Assembly (NCBI RefSeq): GCF_001598055.1
Contig: NZ_CP014844.1
Span: 2,782,967-2,846,966, forward strand
Length of the DNA: 64,000 nt
Origin: Cupriavidus nantongensis
GTDB lineage: Bacteria; Pseudomonadota; Gammaproteobacteria; Burkholderiales; Burkholderiaceae
Direction: 5' to 3'
In this document: positions 15,355 to 24,264 of the stretch, piece by piece
Position numbering within the stretch: position 1 is the stretch's first letter
How the letters are laid out: every line of letters begins with the position of its first letter
Program-made: the position numbers and the translations under genes
The notes under the pieces: model-generated
Databases searched by the model: none
Told to the model about the DNA's origin: nothing
Seen by the model: the letters and a program-made list of their open reading frames with translations, nothing else

Positions 15355-15765
15355 CTAGATTGCAATCGGCCGCCAGCTCGCCCGACCACGCTGCTCAGGA
15401 GGCAGCCAGGCATACTCGAACATCGGATACAACTCGACGGTCTTTCCTCGCTCAGGTGAGAACATCAACTCGGCGGCGCGAGATAGGAGAAGGATTACCG
15501 GCTGCGTGCCTTCGTCCTCCAGTTCCACACGCCTGCCAAGGATGCTTTGCTCGGACGCGGTGAATCGGGCACGTAGTGGTGCACCGAAGATGCGCTCGCT
15601 CAACTGGCTGGCGAGGTCCACGACCATCGGCAGGAAGCCACCATGGTGAAAGACTTCATCGTGGCCGAACTCTTGTCCGTTAAGGACAAATGAGCAACCC
15701 AGTGCCCGCTCGTAATAGACGGCGAGCGCTCGCGGGTGCTCCACTGGAATCCGAAAAGTTTCCAT
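15355..15765 (-). CDS. hypothetical protein
   Basis: A soluble protein of 136 residues if translation starts at the ATG at 15765 (METFRIPVEHPRALAVYYER). The frame continues upstream to an ATG at 15831, but a promoter-operator-like inverted repeat lies at 15774-15791, inside that extension; starting at 15765 leaves it between genes and provides CGGA as SD. Content: GQEFGHDEVFHHGGFLPM, an acidic stretch and a C-terminal EYAWLPPEQRGRASW. No motif recognised. It is the first gene of the group 15765 to 11724. Confidence 0.5.
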   Translation of the reverse strand: METFRIPVEHPRALAVYYERALGCSFVLNGQEFGHDEVFHHGGFLPMVVDLASQLSERIFGAPLRARFTASEQSILGRRVELEDEGTQPVILLLSRAAELMFSPERGKTVELYPMFEYAWLPPEQRGRASWRPIAI

Positions 15766-15773
15766 ATATTTCC

Positions 15774-15791
15774 GTATAGCCGCCACGATAC
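15774..15791 (-). promoter_or_regulatory. operator-like inverted repeat (site 1)
   Basis: GTATAG-N6-CGATAC, 9 bases before the preferred start at 15765. One of nine sites with the same 6-6-6 layout in the window. Confidence 0.5.
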
Positions 15792-15802
15792 GTATTCTAC
15801 CG

Positions 15803-16216
15803 TCAACGAGACGAATGGCGTACTGCGACATGAGAAACGGCAAGCACCGTGCCGTCACGGTGCTCCAACTCACGCTGCCCCAGCTCTTCTCTCCTGGACA
15901 GTTGACGCAGCTTCTCCATCAGTCCTTTGGGATCCGCAAGCAGCGCACCCGCAACGACCAGTGGGTCGATGCCCAAGGCATCGCAGCAAAAGGGGAATGG
16001 AATGGTTGCGGCGTCGCCGCAGCTGGCCGAGATCCAGCGTTTTGCAGACTTGTGATTCAGCCTGGCTTCTCGAGCGCCGCGCGTTAGATCTTGGTGCCCC
16101 GGCAATGGCCGCGCTAGATCCGCGGCGGCCAATTCGAGCATTTCGATGGCCAGATGCTTGAAGATGGATCCACCGGCAACCCGCCTCTCGTCCGTCTCAA
16201 GGGCAATTCGCGGCAT
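15803..16216 (-). CDS. hypothetical protein with CII/phage-regulator look
   Basis: A 137-residue protein starting at the ATG at 16216 (GAGGG SD at proper spacing); a GTG at 16231 is the alternative. It is helical and basic (ARLNHKSAKRWISASCGDAA), with a middle segment (PFCCDALGIDPLVVAGALLA) that resembles the recognition half of a helix-turn-helix. Overlaps the previous gene by 20 bp. No confident family; possible small DNA-binding protein. Confidence 0.4.
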   Translation of the reverse strand: MPRIALETDERRVAGGSIFKHLAIEMLELAAADLARPLPGHQDLTRGAREARLNHKSAKRWISASCGDAATIPFPFCCDALGIDPLVVAGALLADPKGLMEKLRQLSRREELGQRELEHRDGTVLAVSHVAVRHSSR

Positions 16217-16391
16217 TGCCTTTACCCTCACGAAGCTTGCGAAGGACGCGGTCGTGCATCTCGGCCGCCCGGCCGCCGTCCACCAGCGGAGGTGGCGACG
16301 TCGACGACATGTACCGCGCTTTGAAGTAGTCCCATTCTTCCGGGGACAGTCTTTCCTGTGCCGCGCTTAGAAAGCGGATCAGCATCGTCAT
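16197..16391 (-). CDS. 64-residue hypothetical protein
   Basis: A short soluble protein (MTMLIRFLSAAQERLSPEEW) ending in a basic helix (HDRVLRKLREGKGNAANCP). The start is at 16391 or, two codons in, 16385. It begins 7 bp after the stop of the 2180-residue polyvalent gene and overlaps the next gene by 20 bp, so it belongs to that operon. Function unknown. Confidence 0.5.
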   Translation of the reverse strand: MTMLIRFLSAAQERLSPEEWDYFKARYMSSTSPPPLVDGGRAAEMHDRVLRKLREGKGNAANCP

Positions 16392-16398
16392 ATCGGTC

Positions 16399-19300
16399 CT
16401 AAGCAGCCTTCGGCCGCGGTGTTCGAGCGCTCGACTGGACCATCTCGAACTTCGTTCGCGCGATGTCGAGATAGTCCTTCATTGCGGTGTTGATCGTTGC
16501 TCGATCCCGACCGAGGGGATACGCGGAGTGTGGCCGCGTCTCGTGAGCTGATTCCTCGGTACCATGGACAAGATAGTCCTCCCTCCAGCCGTTTTCCTCG
16601 ATCTGGTCTTGGACGAAGCTCTCAAATGCCCGAGCCGTCAGCTCTCGCATCTGGGACCAATACGGCTGCGCCTTCTTCTTGTCGAAATTCTGTGCACTGA
16701 CGGCATACTGTGTATAGGTCCGCTTCTTCGCATGGTCGCTCTCGCGGCGCAGCGTATCGTCAGCGAGAAGCGCGTAGGCCTGAATATAGCCACGGATATG
16801 CCTGCCCAGCACCATCAAGCGAACGTCATGATCCGCTTTGGCCTTTCCATCCATCACCACCGGAAGGTCTCGCAATGCTTCCTGCAGCGGATGCTTCGCC
16901 CAACTGCACTGTCTCGCCTCCGGGTCCGTAGCTTCAAGGCGCAACTGGTCGAGATACTTTCGACAAGTGTGCTTGGCAATCTCCGCTGAAGCATTCGGTT
17001 GTGCGGCAAGAAGGATGTTCTCCAACGAGATTAGCAATGCGCGCTCTTCTCTCGCCACGTCTTCTTGCACTGCGCGCAGGACTTCTTCGTCCGACCAGGG
17101 GCGCGTACTTATCGAATCGACCAGCTTCAACAGTGGCCCCATCTCCTCCATCTCCGCGGGAAGCTTGTTCCAGTTCGCGTAGATAGCCGTCTTGAAATCT
17201 CCGCGCCGCCGGCCGCGTTGCACCGCAAGGAACAGCTCCGATGCGAAGTACGTGTCGCCAAGCTGGGCGTTTGCTCCGCGCTTCTCGGCGGCCTCCTTCT
17301 TAAGCTTATCGCCGACATAATCGTCGAACGCGTGCCACCATTCGTGAGCGAGAGATCCGGCCCCGCGTAGACGCGTGAGGTTGATCACCTTTCGTGCGCA
17401 TTCGTAGTGTGCGAGGGCTCGTCCGACGCCGCGCGATCCGAATGCAAGGGCCAAGGTGCCTTCGAGGCTTAGGGCCTTCTTGTCGACTTCGAGCACCCGT
17501 GCGAGCGTGCACAAGGCATCGTAGGCGCGATTCAAAACGTCCTGCCGCTCGGTATCCGGCAGCCAGTTTCCGAACTCGCACGCGCGGAAGCCGAAGTCAT
17601 TTAGCAGGTCCTCAGGCAAAACGTTCCGGCCATAGCGCTCATCCGGAAGACCCTCTCGGATGACGTTGGCGAGGTGCGGACGCGCCAGTGCTTGCTTGTC
17701 TGCATCCCCGCTTTCTCGGTTCTCCATTGTCTGCCTACGCTTCTGCGCGGTTTGCTGCCTCTGAGCCTCCAGAAAATCGTAGAACGCGTCCGAGTCCATG
17801 TCACGGGGACGTTGCCACTCATCTCCAATCTTGAACTGCTTGGAGTGGTACGGATAGGTGGCCAGCCTGTACCCTTCGTCAGCATCGAACAGAAACCGGT
17901 TGACGAACCTAAAGCCACTGCGCGAAGCCGCGTACAGCATGTCGGAATACTCGTTCGACAACGAGCGTGAGGTCCCATAGGGCCGCTCTTCTCGCACGAG
18001 AACACCGGCACTGACCAGGCCATCCTCGAAGGCAGAAAGATCGGCCTTCGTTTTGATCCTGCCCGCTAGATCCTGGAGCTTCCGCGCCATGTCGACATAG
18101 ACTTCCACATGGCTAATGTGCTTGGGAGCAGCAGGAAACTCCCTGCGCATGGACTGCACGAATAGCGCGACTCTCGCGTCGACGCCCCGCTCACGATAAT
18201 CTGCGAGAGACCGCGACGGCCAGACGTTGTCCTTCGTGACCAGTTCCATCTTCTCCCGGTCGTTCATGTCCGCCAAATCTTCCACGCGAAGGGCCAAGTT
18301 GTAGAAATCCTTGCGGGCTCCTCCGATCTTCTCACCGGCATCATCGATGCGATCCCGCGCGGCCTCTGGATTCTTCGCTGCACGGCGGCGGCGCACCGGT
18401 TCCTGTGCGTTCAGCACGCTGCCGGCATCCGCCTTTTCGCTCGCAATCTCGGCGTGGGCGTCTTTCCATAGGCCGGGAAGTGGGAACTGGTGACCCATCG
18501 GGCCATCCACCATCAGGTGGTTTCGCTTAACGCGGAGCCCCGCACCCGCCCATGTTTGGAACGTGTGGCCTTTCTGGATCCCAGGCATCACCAGATTAGG
18601 GCCGGTGATCCCATCTTGACGGATTAGCGAGGCGACGTAGGCCACTGCCGCAGCCCGTGCTTCTCCTTCGGTCAGCCGGTGACCACCGATATCCGCCTCC
18701 GCCTGCGGTTCGATGCCAGCGTAGGCCAGCAAGCGCTCACGCTCGCCGGCTTGCAGACGGGTATCGGCTCGGATGAAGTCGAACAGCCCCTCCGTATCCA
18801 GGCCTCCTTGTTCGCGGAAGGCATCGAGGTCGCTACGGTAGGTCTCATACTGGTCGGACCCGCGGAATCGCATTTCAACGATCCAGCCGTCGCCGGACTG
18901 CAAAGCACGATAGTGGTGGTGCAGGTCAGCACCGCTGAACGCGGCAGCCAAGATGGTGGCCATTGACTGTGTAGCGACGGCCGACCCCGGTATGACTACC
19001 CAATGGCCGCAACGATAGTGCTCATTGGCTTCGTGGGCTGCCAATCCCTCGGGTCGGGAGTCACCCGTTTCCACTCTCCCATTGAGAGCGCTCACCAAGC
19101 TGGCAAACTGTGCCGGATGCTCTTGCCAGATCCTGACCAACTCGGCGTAGTCATCCACGCTAACCTTGTCGATAGGGAACAGCGACACAGCGGCTTCCAG
19201 GACGAGTCTGGCGCGATGCCCTATGCCCGTGTGATCGGGGCCAGTTCCGCGCAGATCCGACGTTGCGTTCGCCTGCCATTCCGGATCCGCCGCCAGCTTC

Positions 19301-22300
19301 ACCTTGATCGCGGCGAACATCTCGATCCAACGGGCGATTCGCTCGGCGTCACGGTCCGGTTGTCCGGGCGTTGACGAAGCAGGCGGCGAACCCGTCCGGG
19401 TCGCGGTGCGCTCCTCCTCTTTATTGGCAATCGCGATCTTGTGCTGGGCGAAAAGATAGTTGCCCAGCTGCTTGACCCGGGCGGGGGACAATCCGCTGAC
19501 GGTACTGTAGTGCTCAGGCTGAGCGAGCCACGCAGCCGCTGCAGCCTTTGCCAGCTCAGGATTCTCCCGGGCATACCGAGACAGGAAGAAATCAGCATTT
19601 GCGACCGCGTCACTGAGGCCCCGGAATCCGGCGTGCTGGCCTCGGCGAATACTGGCGACTTCGAGAAGCACGTCGACACGCTGGCGCTCCGCCTGGGCGT
19701 TGCCCTCCAACGCCGCCAGGAGGGCGCGACGTGTGATCCTTCCATCGAGAGTGCAAACGTGCTTGCCTCGGAACAGCACTTTCCTGAACCGTCCGTCCTC
19801 CTCTATCGAGAAGCCGGCATCCGGCAATGAAGACGCGCCTTTAGCCGCGACCAGGGCAGCATCGAAGTCATCCACCGTCGTGGCAGCCGAGTGGAGCGCT
19901 TCGGCTTCCCGCTCCTTGGCGCGCCGAACCTGCTCAATATCTGCCTGGATTGCTGCCTGGCTAAGCACCCGCTCGATGCGTTCGGCCCTGCCTTCTGCTG
20001 GAGCATCCTTCGTGAGAATCTTGCTGCGAAGGATATTTGCGTCAGCCGACACCTCTATATCTGCGTCCAGGCCGGCGTCAACGATTTGCTGCAGTCGCGG
20101 AGCAAGGCGGCTGTCCGCCAGCGCGCCGAGAATGTGGACTGCCTTGGGCTTGCTCTCGCGCAGGAATGTAATGAACTCCTCCGGCGTGATCGCCGCAGCG
20201 TTCGACGGAATCCCAACGACAAATCGGTCACTACCGAGGACCTCTACCACTTTCGCATATGCCTCGGAAAGCGACAGATCACCGCGCTGCAGCGGCACCA
20301 CGGGCCGCGAAACCCGAAACTCCGTTTCCACCTTGATCCAGTCCCGGTACTGCCGAACAAGATCGATAGAGGCGGCTTGGTCGCCCACGACATCGGGCAT
20401 TACCAACATAGGGGGTGTCACCCGTTCCTCAGCGGGGTTGGCTTCGGCAATGTACTGTTGCAGCTGCCCGTACTTCCTGAGCACCGCATCGAAGTTCATC
20501 GGTTGCGTATCCCCGTTCTTGAGCCCCCGCTTGAACAGACCAAACGCTCCAGAGTCAACGAAGACTCGGGCCCGCATGTTTACGATCCGGTCCGCCAGTT
20601 CTCGCAGGGCGGCATCCGACAGCTCCCCTATGTCGACGCCGATCCCGTGCTCAGCCCGTGCCGCGGGATGGAAGTCCTTGGCTCTCGACATGCCGGAGGC
20701 AAAGCGCGTAACCCGCTCCTGCAAAGCCTTGACGCGCCCCTCGGGGCCTCCGTCCACGTCGGCGTGTTCGACCTCAGCTGCGGGTGCCTCCATGGCGCGG
20801 CGGACGAAATCGCCCACCTGGCGGGTTGCCTCAGCGGAGTACGGCCCCTCCCATTCCTCCACCCACTCTTCACGTTCCAGCCGGCGGACTTGAATCGTCG
20901 AGCCACTCGCGTCCAGTTCGGCGTGGACTTCATGTCCTCCGCCCAGGTCCACCGACCAGCGGCGCGGGTCGAGCCCATCCATTTCGAGACCAAGCGAGCG
21001 CATGGCGACCGCGAAGTGATGGACCCGCGCCGTCTTGGAGTCGTCATCGAGGTGATCGACGGAATCAGGCTCTCGCGACCACTGGGACAAGACACTCAGG
21101 GCATCTGCCAGTTCATCGTGCTTGCTGTATTCGAAGCTGCCAGCCTTCAGGCGCGACACCGTGAACACACTGGTGGCGCCTGGACCCGCGTGCGCGGATA
21201 GCGAAAGACGGTCATTACGGGTTGGATGCGCCCAGTCGCAGCCGACTTGGCCCGAAGGAACCAAGCCGGCAGCATTTGCAGCCTGTTCGGCAGCCGCGAT
21301 GCGCGCCGTGGACCTTGCGGTTGGATCAATGACGGCCTCGAATTCCGCACGGGACCGCGCTTTGATGGCGTGCTCGGCTTCTTCCGGTGTGTCGTAGGTC
21401 CCGCTCGCATATTCACCGCCGAAGAAGCGGACCACCGAATACTTCGTCTTCCCGCTATGCAGCGGGCTATAGACCTGCAATTCAATTCGTGTGTCGTCAT
21501 TGCCGTCCCCCTTCTCCCACGAGGAACCGTCGCTGTAGGGCGACTGGACCATGCCGTTCGCCTCACCGATGGCCTTAGCCTTCGCGAGCCGGTCCCGGTA
21601 GTCCGCGTCCCGAGCGGCATTCCGAACTTCATTCAGCCGCGTACCGACGCGGTGCAGGATCTCCGTAGTTGGATGACGCTCCCGCGCTCCTCGAGGCGGC
21701 TGCAGCTGTTCAATGAGCCGCTTAGCGGCAACGAGAACTGACTCTTTCGACTCGGAGGTAATGATGCCGACTTTGCGAGCAAGCGCGTGAACATGGCTTT
21801 CCAGCTGTTCATGCTTTTTTGCAGAAGGCGCACGCCGGTTAAGGCTTCGCCAACCCGCCACCCATTGCCCGAGCGTTCCCCAATGGATGTTGGTCCCCGG
21901 CGTCGTATTGTTGCGGGATTCATCGCTCCCCGTTGCCCGGAAGGCCCGATCCTCTGCGACCCGGGTAAGGAATTCACCAGCCGTGACGAATCGTGTCTGC
22001 TCGTTCAGCTGATCGAGGTTCACCGTAACGAATACGATGAACGGATTCGCGGTGACAACATCATGGTTGATCCACCACGCGTCTTCGCCGTGCATATCAA
22101 CCAGGACGTCACCCTTCCGCGCAAGCAGCTCGCTCCCGGAATGTTGACGAGCCTCTGCTCCGGCCCTGAGGTGCTCCTCCGCTTCTCGAGCGGCTACCGT
22201 CAGTGCAAGGATCTGATCAAGCTCGTCGTTGATCAGACTGCGCAGATAGTTCAGCGAACCTCTCAGGGCAAAAAGTGCCTTACCGTGAAAGGCGATCAGA

Positions 22301-22941
22301 ATGTCGTAGTCAGAGATGGCATCGAGTCCTACCGTCCGCAATTCGTCATAGCGGTCGACCAGGCTCTGTAGCGCGTGGTGCTTCTGCTCCAAACGCTGCC
22401 GTAGAGCATCAGCTCTCTCCTGTGCATCTTCCGATAACGCAAGCCCTTCCAGCGCCCTCTCGGACGCTTGGTCGGTGTAGCTGCGTTTCGCGGCCAGCAA
22501 CGCTTCCAGACTCGGAAATTCCGCGAGGATTGACGCGACCTGCTCCGGCGTTGCCTCCGCGCGTGCTCGACGTGCCTGTTCTTCCCGGCCGGGATGGGTA
22601 TGGGGGTCTGCGGCCTTCGCGACCAGCTCATCGAGCTGGAAGTCAGCGTTCGCCAGGTCCAGATCCTCGTAACCGACCAGGAAAGTCCCGGTGTCGAACT
22701 CACGCACGTCACGAGCTGGGTCGAAACCCGGAAACCACTTTCGCAGATCGCTCGTCTTGAACGAGGGGACGCTTCCGAGCCAGACATTGTCCTGCAGCCT
22801 CGTGAAACCGAACTGCGAAAGATCACTCCGGATGTAGTTGCGCACTGCCAGGCGATGTCTGCCGTCAGGTGGGCACCCGGTTGCAATGAGCATTTCCGCG
22901 CCGTCGTAGCGCGATAGATCGACCCAGCGACGCACAGCCAT
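16399..22941 (-). CDS. 2180-residue polyvalent protein with TGT/DpdA-like domain and LPD1 HEWWH metalloprotease
   Basis: A single uninterrupted protein, probably injected into or made early in the recipient like other large polyvalent proteins. Two domains can be read. (1) About residues 780-1000: VFVDSGAFGLFK with Asp796 (compare the DSGGFQ of tRNA-guanine transglycosylases), PPMLVMPDVVGDQ, RPVVPLQRGDLSLSEAY, VVGIPSNAAAITPEEF and KPKAVHILGAL, which parallel the TIM-barrel base-exchange enzymes TGT and DpdA; the C-terminal zinc ligands of classical TGT are not seen. (2) About 1755-1880: RPHLANVIREGLPDERYG, AFGSRGVGRALAHYE, INLTRLRGAGSLAHEWWHAF, an LPD1 zincin with ligands His1866 and His1870 and catalytic Glu1867. 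The rest is largely charged helical linker with several small unassigned alpha-beta modules. No relaxase or helicase motifs seen. Confidence 0.8.
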   Translation of the reverse strand: MAVRRWVDLSRYDGAEMLIATGCPPDGRHRLAVRNYIRSDLSQFGFTRLQDNVWLGSVPSFKTSDLRKWFPGFDPARDVREFDTGTFLVGYEDLDLANADFQLDELVAKAADPHTHPGREEQARRARAEATPEQVASILAEFPSLEALLAAKRSYTDQASERALEGLALSEDAQERADALRQRLEQKHHALQSLVDRYDELRTVGLDAISDYDILIAFHGKALFALRGSLNYLRSLINDELDQILALTVAAREAEEHLRAGAEARQHSGSELLARKGDVLVDMHGEDAWWINHDVVTANPFIVFVTVNLDQLNEQTRFVTAGEFLTRVAEDRAFRATGSDESRNNTTPGTNIHWGTLGQWVAGWRSLNRRAPSAKKHEQLESHVHALARKVGIITSESKESVLVAAKRLIEQLQPPRGARERHPTTEILHRVGTRLNEVRNAARDADYRDRLAKAKAIGEANGMVQSPYSDGSSWEKGDGNDDTRIELQVYSPLHSGKTKYSVVRFFGGEYASGTYDTPEEAEHAIKARSRAEFEAVIDPTARSTARIAAAEQAANAAGLVPSGQVGCDWAHPTRNDRLSLSAHAGPGATSVFTVSRLKAGSFEYSKHDELADALSVLSQWSREPDSVDHLDDDSKTARVHHFAVAMRSLGLEMDGLDPRRWSVDLGGGHEVHAELDASGSTIQVRRLEREEWVEEWEGPYSAEATRQVGDFVRRAMEAPAAEVEHADVDGGPEGRVKALQERVTRFASGMSRAKDFHPAARAEHGIGVDIGELSDAALRELADRIVNMRARVFVDSGAFGLFKRGLKNGDTQPMNFDAVLRKYGQLQQYIAEANPAEERVTPPMLVMPDVVGDQAASIDLVRQYRDWIKVETEFRVSRPVVPLQRGDLSLSEAYAKVVEVLGSDRFVVGIPSNAAAITPEEFITFLRESKPKAVHILGALADSRLAPRLQQIVDAGLDADIEVSADANILRSKILTKDAPAEGRAERIERVLSQAAIQADIEQVRRAKEREAEALHSAATTVDDFDAALVAAKGASSLPDAGFSIEEDGRFRKVLFRGKHVCTLDGRITRRALLAALEGNAQAERQRVDVLLEVASIRRGQHAGFRGLSDAVANADFFLSRYARENPELAKAAAAAWLAQPEHYSTVSGLSPARVKQLGNYLFAQHKIAIANKEEERTATRTGSPPASSTPGQPDRDAERIARWIEMFAAIKVKLAADPEWQANATSDLRGTGPDHTGIGHRARLVLEAAVSLFPIDKVSVDDYAELVRIWQEHPAQFASLVSALNGRVETGDSRPEGLAAHEANEHYRCGHWVVIPGSAVATQSMATILAAAFSGADLHHHYRALQSGDGWIVEMRFRGSDQYETYRSDLDAFREQGGLDTEGLFDFIRADTRLQAGERERLLAYAGIEPQAEADIGGHRLTEGEARAAAVAYVASLIRQDGITGPNLVMPGIQKGHTFQTWAGAGLRVKRNHLMVDGPMGHQFPLPGLWKDAHAEIASEKADAGSVLNAQEPVRRRRAAKNPEAARDRIDDAGEKIGGARKDFYNLALRVEDLADMNDREKMELVTKDNVWPSRSLADYRERGVDARVALFVQSMRREFPAAPKHISHVEVYVDMARKLQDLAGRIKTKADLSAFEDGLVSAGVLVREERPYGTSRSLSNEYSDMLYAASRSGFRFVNRFLFDADEGYRLATYPYHSKQFKIGDEWQRPRDMDSDAFYDFLEAQRQQTAQKRRQTMENRESGDADKQALARPHLANVIREGLPDERYGRNVLPEDLLNDFGFRACEFGNWLPDTERQDVLNRAYDALCTLARVLEVDKKALSLEGTLALAFGSRGVGRALAHYECARKVINLTRLRGAGSLAHEWWHAFDDYVGDKLKKEAAEKRGANAQLGDTYFASELFLAVQRGRRRGDFKTAIYANWNKLPAEMEEMGPLLKLVDSISTRPWSDEEVLRAVQEDVAREERALLISLENILLAAQPNASAEIAKHTCRKYLDQLRLEATDPEARQCSWAKHPLQEALRDLPVVMDGKAKADHDVRLMVLGRHIRGYIQAYALLADDTLRRESDHAKKRTYTQYAVSAQNFDKKKAQPYWSQMRELTARAFESFVQDQIEENGWREDYLVHGTEESAHETRPHSAYPLGRDRATINTAMKDYLDIARTKFEMVQSSARTPRPKAA

Positions 22942-22943
22942 GA

Positions 22944-23171
22944 CTACCCCCTCATGCCGAGGGGTCGCACGCGCTGAACAGACTTGGTCGCTTCGACGCT
23001 CTTGAGAATGGGCTCCAGCTTCGCGGAGATAGATTCGAAGTAGTCCGCTGCCTTCTGCAGGTTGTCACGGCTTGGCGTAATGCCAAGCGCGCCGTAACGG
23101 CTCAGCCGGACAAGCGTCTGTCCCGCGTGCTGCAACTTGCGGGTGAGGTCAATGTTTTCGTCCAGGGACAT
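22944..23171 (-). CDS. 75-residue hypothetical helical protein
   Basis: A small helical protein (MSLDENIDLTRKLQHAGQTL, then DYFESISAKLEPILKSVEAT) with heptad-like spacing. It ends 2 bp before the start of the polyvalent gene, a spacing that suggests co-translation; it might be a chaperone or partner of that very large protein, but this rests on position alone. Confidence 0.5.
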   Translation of the reverse strand: MSLDENIDLTRKLQHAGQTLVRLSRYGALGITPSRDNLQKAADYFESISAKLEPILKSVEATKSVQRVRPLGMRG

Positions 23172-23183
23172 AATGATTGCTTC

Positions 23184-23612
23184 TTAGGTATTGTGAAACT
23201 CGTGCAGCTGTTCTTCGAACGCCGGGTCGACGATGAACGTTTCGTCCTCGGGGTCGAACAGGGTCGAGTCGTCCTCGACCCGCAGTGCGCTCGCGCTCCG
23301 GAGGCACGTCCGCAGGAGCCGAATGACGCTGTCTTCTGTGTAAGGCTGCCCTGTCAGCGAATGTGTCCGTGACCCCGCATCAAGGGTGAAACTCGGGTAG
23401 ATGGTCCCGTGGACACCGAGATAGCAGGCGAACTCGATGACATCGCCGCTGAGACGCAACGTAGCGACGTCGCTGTCGTTGTGAGCGCCGACCAGCTCGA
23501 CAACTCCCATCGCATGGCTAATCAGCAGCAGGAGCGGTGGCGCTCTGTCCCCTGCCAGATCCGCGATCAAAGATAGGTACTTAGTTTTTGCAATAGGTGC
23601 GCCAGCGCTCAT
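23184..23612 (-). CDS. hypothetical protein
   Basis: A 142-residue soluble protein (KYLSLIADLAGDRAPPLLLL, TLRLSGDVIEFACYLGVHG) with a very acidic C-terminus (VEDDSTLFDPEDETFIV). It looks like a mixed alpha-beta fold, possibly DNA-mimic-like at the tail. Starts 1 bp after the stop of the topoisomerase-like gene, so it is in the same operon. Family not recognised. Confidence 0.5.
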   Translation of the reverse strand: MSAGAPIAKTKYLSLIADLAGDRAPPLLLLISHAMGVVELVGAHNDSDVATLRLSGDVIEFACYLGVHGTIYPSFTLDAGSRTHSLTGQPYTEDSVIRLLRTCLRSASALRVEDDSTLFDPEDETFIVDPAFEEQLHEFHNT

Positions 23613-23613
23613 G

Positions 23614-24252
23614 TCAGTCGATCCATGAAGTGTGTTTGCAAGCGGGGTAAGCGGAGCAGCTCACCAGCCTCTTTCCCGACGCGAGGCGGCGGCCAGTCAT
23701 CGTCCCCTCTCGACACTTAGGGCATGGCTGACCATGGCCTGGCAACGTATGATCGATTTCGGAGCGGGGTTTTGCGTCTACCTCCTGTTGTGCACCCATT
23801 TTGGAGAGGTCGAACTTGACTGACTTCATTCCCTCAACCAGGGCGCAACACATCTTGCGGATCATGTCGTCAAAGCTGGCAGGAGGCATCTTTCCCTCGG
23901 CGATCAGCCCTAGCGCCATCTCCCATTTCGCGGTGGTTACGGGATCCCTGAGTTCCGGTGGAAGCTTCTCGATCAACTCGATCCCAGCCTCTGTCGGATG
24001 CAGTTCCCCCTTCACGGCCTTGAGGTATCCGCGCGCCTTCAAGGTTTCAATGATCGCGTCGCGAGTCCGATCGGTACCTATCCCTTTCGTGTCCCGCAGA
24101 ATGCGGCGATCCGCCTCGTTCGTAACGAAGCGGTGAATGTTGGTCATAGCCGTGATCAACGTTCCATCGCTGTATCGCCGCGGAGGTGTGGTCTCGGCCG
24201 CCCGAAGACGGGCGCGGCCCCCTACAAGCCGCTGCCCAACCGAATACGTCAT
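23614..24252 (-). CDS. stand-alone C-terminal part of a topoisomerase III-like protein
   Basis: A 212-residue protein matching the region of type IA topoisomerase III after the catalytic tyrosine: VGGRARLRAAETTPPRRYSD, GTLITAMTNIHRF, LRDTKGIGTDRTRDAIIETL, KARGYLKAVKGELHPTEAG. It is followed by a four-cysteine zinc ribbon at the end (PCPKCREGTMTG, LVSCSAYPACKHTSW). The Toprim domain and the active-site tyrosine region are absent, so it cannot cleave DNA by itself. It could bind single-stranded DNA or complement a partner. The frame is intact with operon-like spacing to both neighbours, so it is a maintained gene rather than obvious debris. Confidence 0.75.
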   Translation of the reverse strand: MTYSVGQRLVGGRARLRAAETTPPRRYSDGTLITAMTNIHRFVTNEADRRILRDTKGIGTDRTRDAIIETLKARGYLKAVKGELHPTEAGIELIEKLPPELRDPVTTAKWEMALGLIAEGKMPPASFDDMIRKMCCALVEGMKSVKFDLSKMGAQQEVDAKPRSEIDHTLPGHGQPCPKCREGTMTGRRLASGKRLVSCSAYPACKHTSWID

Positions 24253-24264
24253 GAGATTGCCGAG

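Noticed and set aside
19700..20893. 397-residue plus-strand frame opposite the polyvalent gene
   Set aside because: Ser/Arg/Thr-rich, no SD and opposite a gene with recognisable domains.
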